From CAYHOI01 sp964358175 (GTDB taxonomy: Bacteria > Margulisbacteria > Riflemargulisbacteria > GWF2-35-9), in contig CAYHOI010000059.1 of the NCBI GenBank assembly GCA_964358175.1, positions 1 to 11,878 of the forward strand: DNA of 11,878 bases, in the 5' to 3' direction. Each line of letters begins with the position of its first letter. Position 1 is the first letter of the stretch. Below are positions 7,071 to 11,878 of this stretch, in pieces. The translations under genes and the position numbers were made by a program. The notes under the pieces were generated by a model. That model saw only the letters and a list, made by a program, of their open reading frames with translations. It was not told the DNA's origin and ran no database searches.

Positions 7071-7837
7071 TATTTGCTCAGATTCTCCAGATAGGCCTTG
7101 GTAAAGACCTTGTTATCAATCGGGCCGTATTGGATTGATTTGATCTCCCACATCGTTTTGTTGCCTTTCTCGATTTCGTCCACCACCAGATGCTTAATGG
7201 CTACATATCTCCCCTTAACCACAGTGTACCCGAGATAGTAATGGGTATACATGAGTGTCCCAGACAAGGCAAAACTCTGCTCTTTAAGCGGAAGAAAATT
7301 ATCTTGCCGAACCCAAAGTGTTTTTCGCGGATAATCGACATCAGGCACTTTGGCAATGAGATCCAGGCGATAAACTGGTATTTTGCCCAACATTTCAGCT
7401 CCAATAATTTCTTTGCCCTCTTGATTCTTGGAAACTCGATATTGTTCCAGGTATTTCGAAGTCTCAAAATCTCCCGCATTTGCATCTGAGCCTGCAATAT
7501 TCTCATCTCGATTGATATGTTGGAAAGTTCTCGTATTTCTGCGATACATCCAGAAGTTGCCTCCCACTTTGAGGTAGCCATTCCCCTTCTCGGATTCTGG
7601 ACGGGTGAGCACCATCAGAAACAAGTCCTGCAAATTTCGACCATAAAACTGTGACTCCATCACTTTTGTTCCCTGCTCAGAGTCCTGTTCCACGATTTCG
7701 ACGAGTGCTGAAACATCTTCCTGAAGGGTTTGAAGTTCATCTAATTTTTTCAAAACCTGATCACCAATGACCTTGTCTGACACCAATGACCAGCTGATCG
7801 CCACTAGCCCGATTAGTAAAAAAATTATTTTTCGCAT
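7070..7837 (-). CDS. LolA-like outer-membrane lipoprotein-sorting family protein
   Basis: This 255-residue periplasmic protein has a signal peptide (residues 1 to about 20, MRKIIFLLIGLVAISWSLVS). The mature part looks like the LolA-like fold of the pfam17131 type: KGNGYLKVGGNFWMYRRNTR (84-103), then FQHINRDENIAGSDANAGDF (105-124), then YRLDLIAKVP and a KTLWVRQDNFLPLKEQ strand pair typical of these half-barrel carriers. Proteins of this family are usually annotated as outer membrane lipoprotein-sorting proteins and occur next to ABC or RND exporters. No lipobox Cys is present, so it is probably soluble. It has a Shine-Dalgarno site (AAAGGAA, complement of 7844-7850), lies 13 nt after the permease stop and overlaps the barrel gene by one base. 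Its role is probably to shuttle a hydrophobic cargo from the permeases to the outer membrane. The cargo is unknown. Confidence 0.82.
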   Translation of the reverse strand: MRKIIFLLIGLVAISWSLVSDKVIGDQVLKKLDELQTLQEDVSALVEIVEQDSEQGTKVMESQFYGRNLQDLFLMVLTRPESEKGNGYLKVGGNFWMYRRNTRTFQHINRDENIAGSDANAGDFETSKYLEQYRVSKNQEGKEIIGAEMLGKIPVYRLDLIAKVPDVDYPRKTLWVRQDNFLPLKEQSFALSGTLMYTHYYLGYTVVKGRYVAIKHLVVDEIEKGNKTMWEIKSIQYGPIDNKVFTKAYLENLSK

Positions 7838-7850
7838 AGGGTATTCCTTT

Positions 7851-9560
7851 CTAATTGTAATGACGAAGAGCGTCAGCCGGCCGAAGGTTGGACGCTTTCC
7901 TCGCAGGAAGAATCACGGTTGCCAACGCAAACAATAAAATAAGACCCAGTGTTTTGAGGCAAATCAGCACCGAAGGGAGGAAATACAGATGATGGTGAAC
8001 CATCAGCATATTGAGTGGGTTATCAGGTGCGAAAGGAATGAGAGAGAGTCCGATCATCACAATAAAGGCCGTAAGGGTCCCGACGCACCAGCTCAGGAAA
8101 GTTAAGCCCAGAACTTCTAACATAAACACCCATCGAATCATGGACTTTCGCATACCAATGGCTCGTAAAGTCCCTATTTCACGGGTTCGTTCAATAATGG
8201 TCATTCTGAGTGCATTAAGTACGCCAATCATGATGATGAAAAAGAGGATAGCAGACACCAATAAAGTGACGCCATTGAGAACAGACTCCATCTTGATAAC
8301 CATACTTGCTGTTTCATACATACTGGCCACGTCAACTACAGGTTGTCGGCTTCGATTCCTAGCGATTTCTTGCATTCTCTTGGTGGCTTCTGTGGTGGTC
8401 TGAGATCGTTTGAGAAGAATCCATTTACTCTGAATGGTACTCAAGACGTCATGACTTACTTTGAGAGGGGCATCGTTTTGAGGTAAATGATAATTGTAAA
8501 AGGCAAAGAAGTCCTCCTTTTTGAGAAGAATCATATTTGGAGCAAGCAGGCTGGGGGTCACTATTTGCTCGATGGGTAGCTCCCACTGAACAAGCTGGGA
8601 TTCAAACTTTGGTTGATAGCTGACGATCAGTTTCCCTCCTGCCTTTAATTTCAGCTTGGTTGCCAGCTCTGCGCCGAGGACTGCTCCTTTTACTTTATCT
8701 GAATCAAACCCGGGTGAAATGCTGACCCAACGATTCATCGAGGCTCCAGATTGGATCGGAACTACGATGACATCCGCTGAATGAATCTGACCCTCGATAT
8801 AAGCGGGTTCTGAAGCCAGAAGGCGGTGCAGTTGATCGGCTTTCTTTGAGGCTGTTTGCGGATGATCAAGGGTGAGTTGAAGTGCTCCCGTTTCATAAGG
8901 TTGATAGCCCATAATTCTTTTCAAATCTGACATTGGGGTAAACATTGCGAAATCCATAAACATATTTTGGCTCTTCATAATCACCGCAACGGTCATGATG
9001 GCCGTCTGTGTTTGCCCATTTACATTGCTCACCCGAATGCGGATTTGTTCTCCAAGGCGAACATGAAGGTCCTTGGCTTTTTGTTCGCAGATGGCAATAG
9101 GATTTGTGACCTTCGGAGTAATCAGGTCTTCAAATCGACCTTCTTTGATTGAAAAAAAATCGAGAAATTCCTTGGTTTCTTCCTTGCCAGCTTCCAATGA
9201 AATCCCCACCACCATTGCGACATCCGCTTTTCCGTTCCCGAGAACTCGGCCGAATGCGGTAATGACTTCGTCGACGTGACGCACTCCGATAATGTTTTGA
9301 GAAATGATTTGTTCTACATGCGCGCGATCCCGGATTATCGGGAGCATGTATCGCCCTTGCTCAACAAAACTGATCTTCACGTGCCCAGCCACGTACCGAA
9401 TGATCTTGTTGAGCAGATTATCGGAAAGCCCTCTGGAAAATGAAAAAGAAATCGTCATGACCATGACTCCGAATGCCATAGCTACTCCCAATAAAATATT
9501 GCGTCGTCGTTGACGAAACAAGTTGCGAAAACTGATGGTTATCAGAGTCATTAAGCTCAT
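7851..9560 (-). CDS. FtsX/MacB-type ABC permease with extended periplasmic region
   Basis: The 569-residue protein has one N-terminal membrane span (about 22-43, after the basic RNLFRQRRR), a very large periplasmic region (about 44-425) and three C-terminal spans (about 429-452, 477-508 and 530-552). The FtsX-domain coupling motif ERTREIGTLRAIGM (457-470) and a terminal PARKASNLRPADALRHY are present, as in LolC/E and MacB permeases. The periplasmic part is longer than the roughly 200-250 residues usual for this fold and seems to contain a duplicated module: residues 158-219 and 296-357 align without gaps at an offset of 138. The gene starts 10 nt after the stop of the first permease, with AAGGAG (complement of 9568-9573) overlapping that stop. 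It probably forms a heterodimer with the other permease, driven by the ATPase encoded first in the operon. Confidence 0.88.
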   Translation of the reverse strand: MSLMTLITISFRNLFRQRRRNILLGVAMAFGVMVMTISFSFSRGLSDNLLNKIIRYVAGHVKISFVEQGRYMLPIIRDRAHVEQIISQNIIGVRHVDEVITAFGRVLGNGKADVAMVVGISLEAGKEETKEFLDFFSIKEGRFEDLITPKVTNPIAICEQKAKDLHVRLGEQIRIRVSNVNGQTQTAIMTVAVIMKSQNMFMDFAMFTPMSDLKRIMGYQPYETGALQLTLDHPQTASKKADQLHRLLASEPAYIEGQIHSADVIVVPIQSGASMNRWVSISPGFDSDKVKGAVLGAELATKLKLKAGGKLIVSYQPKFESQLVQWELPIEQIVTPSLLAPNMILLKKEDFFAFYNYHLPQNDAPLKVSHDVLSTIQSKWILLKRSQTTTEATKRMQEIARNRSRQPVVDVASMYETASMVIKMESVLNGVTLLVSAILFFIIMIGVLNALRMTIIERTREIGTLRAIGMRKSMIRWVFMLEVLGLTFLSWCVGTLTAFIVMIGLSLIPFAPDNPLNMLMVHHHLYFLPSVLICLKTLGLILLFALATVILPARKASNLRPADALRHYN

Positions 9561-9570
9561 AGGTTACTCC

Positions 9571-11085
9571 TTAGTCTCGACTTACAGCATCAAGTGGGCG
9601 TATCTTGCGTGCGACCCACACCGGATAAATGACAGACAATACCGTTACGACCACAAGTTGCAGTATGCAAGTCCACAAGGTGTCGAGGGTAATCGTCGGA
9701 GAAAAAACCTCTCCTCCAAAGAATATTTGTAACATCTCATTCGTGCTGGTGAGTCGAAGTCGCGCCAGAAACGCCACTACAAGAGACCCAATCCCAACCC
9801 CAGCACCTCCGAAGGCAGCCGATAACAGAAAAGTCTCCATCAGAAACATCAGGGAGACAAATGACCGTCGTCCCCCTACAGCTCGCATCATCCCTATTTC
9901 AGTAATTCGCTCCATGGCGGTCATGCTCAACTTATTCATGATTATAATGATGGCCACGAAGAAAATCATGCTGACGAGCAGAAAAAGGGCTCCCTTCATG
10001 ATGGCAGACATCTGTCCGAGCATGCCTATTGCTTCACTCCACGTTACTGCGCGTGCACCAAGGCCTTTGGATAGAAAAAGTTTATTGAGCTCTGATTTTG
10101 CTTTCTTCAAATCGGTTCCGGGCCGCAGCTTCAGATAAACCAAGTTGTAGACCCCTTGGCTCGCATGCGATGACACAGAAGGAGCCCTTGGTGCGACTGG
10201 AATTACAGAGTTTGCCTTTTCGGTGAGCGCGGCTATTCCGTCTACACTAAATAGACTGTCGAGGGACTTATCGTCCAGAGATAAAATAGTTTTCTGAACG
10301 GGGGATGGTTCTGCTTGTTTTTGTTGATCAGTTCGAAATCCCATACACTCACGAAACGATTCCATATCGGTGATCGCGTACATTCCCAAAACGCTGTTTA
10401 AGGATCGAAAACGAACAATCCCTCGAACATCCGAGCGAATGTCCAGAGAAGAATTTTTGCGACTGAGTCCCATAAACACAATTTGTTGACGAGTGAGCAG
10501 TCTATTTCCTTCGGCCAACGCTTGCGCAGTAAACTTTGTTCGGTCGAGGAAACTGTCTTTGGGATAGAACCATACGGTAGAAAAATCATACAGCATTTCA
10601 CGTATTTTAATGGGTAGAAGCGTGCCCCGTTCCCCATCCTTGAGAAGCCGACCCTCCTGAGCGGTGATACTGTTGGAAAAGAAGTGGTTATATCGAACAA
10701 AATCAACCCCAAGGAGGTAGGTATCCATCGGATGCCCCAAATCATTAAGAACCCAGACGTAGCCGATGCCCCCTGGTAGAAAGGACTTTATATACGGTAC
10801 TTGGTGTAACGCCTGTTTAATTTTATCAAAGTTTCTAAAAGTTTCGGCGGTTTGGGTGGAACCACTCATAAGGACTGAATCGACTTTTTGCTCATTGGAG
10901 ATCAACACCAGATGACCGGTAAAACTGTCCACTATATTCACCCGAAGGGCTCTATCCATTCCAGCAATGACACCATTTCCAAGAGTCATAATGAGGGTGC
11001 CGAAGAAGAGAATTCCCCCGATGATGAGCGTTTTACCCCGATGTCTGAAAATATTGCGCCAAGCTATGGTCAGGACAAGTGGCAT
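9571..11085 (-). CDS. FtsX/MacB-type ABC permease
   Basis: This 504-residue permease has the four-span plan of the LolC/E-MacB group: TM1 about 19-38 after RNIFRHRGK, a periplasmic domain of about 320 residues, then TM2 about 365-387, TM3 about 411-440 and TM4 about 470-491. The cytoplasmic loop carries MERITEIGMMRAVGGRR (391-407), the coupling helix that contacts the ATPase, and the C-terminus ends in ARKIRPLDAVSRD. The periplasmic part holds a low-complexity stretch with many Pro, Ser and Gln residues (about 252-305). Its ATG lies 2 nt after the ATPase stop and I see no Shine-Dalgarno site, so it probably depends on re-initiation after translation of the ATPase. It is the likely heterodimer partner of the 569-residue permease. 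The two share the family plan but differ clearly in sequence, so they are not a recent duplication. Confidence 0.88.
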   Translation of the reverse strand: MPLVLTIAWRNIFRHRGKTLIIGGILFFGTLIMTLGNGVIAGMDRALRVNIVDSFTGHLVLISNEQKVDSVLMSGSTQTAETFRNFDKIKQALHQVPYIKSFLPGGIGYVWVLNDLGHPMDTYLLGVDFVRYNHFFSNSITAQEGRLLKDGERGTLLPIKIREMLYDFSTVWFYPKDSFLDRTKFTAQALAEGNRLLTRQQIVFMGLSRKNSSLDIRSDVRGIVRFRSLNSVLGMYAITDMESFRECMGFRTDQQKQAEPSPVQKTILSLDDKSLDSLFSVDGIAALTEKANSVIPVAPRAPSVSSHASQGVYNLVYLKLRPGTDLKKAKSELNKLFLSKGLGARAVTWSEAIGMLGQMSAIMKGALFLLVSMIFFVAIIIIMNKLSMTAMERITEIGMMRAVGGRRSFVSLMFLMETFLLSAAFGGAGVGIGSLVVAFLARLRLTSTNEMLQIFFGGEVFSPTITLDTLWTCILQLVVVTVLSVIYPVWVARKIRPLDAVSRD

Positions 11086-11087
11086 GA

Positions 11088-11765
11088 CTAGGCAGGCACG
11101 AGCTGACCATCCCGAATCTTGATGATGGTGGACGCATATCTGAGCACATCTGTATCATGGGTTGAGAATATGAACGTAACGCCATGGTCTTTATTGAGTG
11201 CCTTCATTAATTCTAATATGGTATTGCCGGTTTCGGAGTCCAGATTTGCCGTAGGTTCATCTGCCAGTACGAGGCGGGGACGAGTGACGAGGGCGCGCGC
11301 GATAGCTACGCGTTGACGTTGTCCGCCGGAGAGCTCTGCCGGTCGGTGTAAAACATGCCCCTGTAAGCCAACCTTTTTGACCCAGTCCATGGCACGTTCA
11401 CGTACTTCTTTGCGTTGAAGTTTTCTCATAAGGAGCAACGGGAATTCGACATTTTCAAGAACATTTAACACAGGGATCAGGTTGAAAGATTGAAAAATGA
11501 ACCCAATTTTGAAGAGACGCAAATCCGTCCGATCATTATCGTTGTACCTTGAAATATCCTCTCCATCAATTTTAACAGTTCCGCTGGTGGGCAAATCGAT
11601 ACAACCAATCATGTTGAGTAGCGTAGTTTTCCCGCTTCCAGATGGCCCGACGATGGACATAAAGGTTCCAGGCTGGATCGATAGATCAACCCCTCGAAGC
11701 GCATGAACCGTTGTTTGATCCAGGGGATAATCCTTTGTAACACCTTTTAGTTCGATAATAGCCAT
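11088..11765 (-). CDS. ABC transporter ATPase, LolD/MacB type
   Basis: From the ATG at 11765 the product is 225 residues, the usual size for LolD-type ATPases. Motifs in order are Walker A GPSGSGKTT (40-48), the Q-loop in FIFQSFNLIP (Gln92), signature LSGGQRQRVAIARAL (145-159), Walker B LVLADEPT (165-172), the D-loop NLDS (174-177) and the H-switch STHD (His203). It powers the two permeases encoded next in the same operon. A TTG at 11810 would add 15 residues (MLFFSNKKSAILSPF) that do not belong to the family, and it has no ribosome binding site, so I chose MAIIELKG as the start. That ATG also lacks a Shine-Dalgarno sequence; see the promoter entry. This is the first gene of the - strand operon. 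Confidence 0.93.
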   Translation of the reverse strand: MAIIELKGVTKDYPLDQTTVHALRGVDLSIQPGTFMSIVGPSGSGKTTLLNMIGCIDLPTSGTVKIDGEDISRYNDNDRTDLRLFKIGFIFQSFNLIPVLNVLENVEFPLLLMRKLQRKEVRERAMDWVKKVGLQGHVLHRPAELSGGQRQRVAIARALVTRPRLVLADEPTANLDSETGNTILELMKALNKDHGVTFIFSTHDTDVLRYASTIIKIRDGQLVPA

Positions 11766-11775
11766 GAATGGCGAT

Positions 11776-11781
11776 AGTATA
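11776..11781 (-). promoter_or_regulatory. Possible -10 box of the ABC operon, near-leaderless
   Basis: On the - strand TATACT lies 10 nt before the ATPase ATG. With the usual 6-7 nt from -10 box to transcription start, the mRNA would have only a few untranslated bases. No convincing -35 box lies 15-18 nt upstream. It could be chance, but the lack of any Shine-Dalgarno site at this first gene gives it some weight. Confidence 0.3.
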
Positions 11782-11850
11782 GCGGACTTTTTGTTTGAGA
11801 AGAAGAGCAAGGTTTTTCACTCTGGTAACCGATGAGTTTCTGGGGGGTGG

Positions 11851-11868
11851 CGGTTTACGGTTTACGGT
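11851..11868. repeat. Short 7-bp tandem repeat
   Basis: CGGTTTA is repeated twice and followed by a partial copy CGGT, 18 bp in all, in the noncoding stretch upstream of the ABC operon. There are too few copies to assign a function. Confidence 0.5.
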
Positions 11869-11878
11869 GAATTTGGCA

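Noticed and set aside
8011..8403. 130-residue + strand frame antisense to the large permease
   Set aside because: Its composition (many Ile, Thr, Arg and Met residues) is what the complement of membrane-protein codons gives, and it shows no independent gene features.
11766..11810. TTG start adding 15 residues to the ATPase
   Set aside because: The extension is not part of the ABC ATPase fold, the codon is weak and no ribosome binding site precedes it.

Overview
This window comes from a diderm (Gram-negative type) bacterium. It encodes two predicted outer-membrane beta-barrels, several exported periplasmic proteins and a Lol/MacB-type trans-envelope ABC system. I cannot name a phylum from the sequence. 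Base composition looks moderate (not calculated), Shine-Dalgarno sites are clear, and there are two 10-N gaps, as in a draft or metagenome-assembled scaffold. I see no rRNA, tRNA, CRISPR array, transposase or integrase.

Left half, + strand (1-5716): one tightly packed operon that enters from the left edge. It holds the C-terminal end of an ATP-grasp ligase, a fold-type III PLP-dependent decarboxylase of the DapDC/ODC family, and a large fusion of a urea-transporter-like membrane channel with an M23/LytM metallopeptidase and an unknown C-terminal region. The fusion gene is interrupted by both assembly gaps. Last come a TPR plus beta-barrel outer-membrane protein and a small exported TPR protein. 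Neighbouring genes overlap or are separated by at most 22 nt, so they are probably co-transcribed and translationally coupled. Ligase, decarboxylase, channel-peptidase and TPR-barrel together suggest synthesis or modification of a small amino-acid-derived compound (or polymer) and its handling across the envelope. No product is identifiable from the sequence.

The two operons converge on a 79-nt intergenic stretch (5717-5795) that holds a 13-bp hairpin.

Right half, - strand (11765 down to 5796): a second compact operon reading right to left. It encodes a LolD/MacB-type ABC ATPase, two FtsX/MacB-type permeases, a LolA-like periplasmic protein and an outer-membrane beta-barrel. Together these could span the envelope from inner-membrane motor through periplasmic carrier to outer-membrane acceptor. 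The substrate is probably a lipid, lipoprotein or other hydrophobic molecule, by analogy with Lol. The second permease appears to carry a duplicated periplasmic module.

The most unusual items are the channel-M23 fusion and its surrounding operon, the decarboxylase with a non-acidic residue after the active-site cysteine, and the internally duplicated permease.
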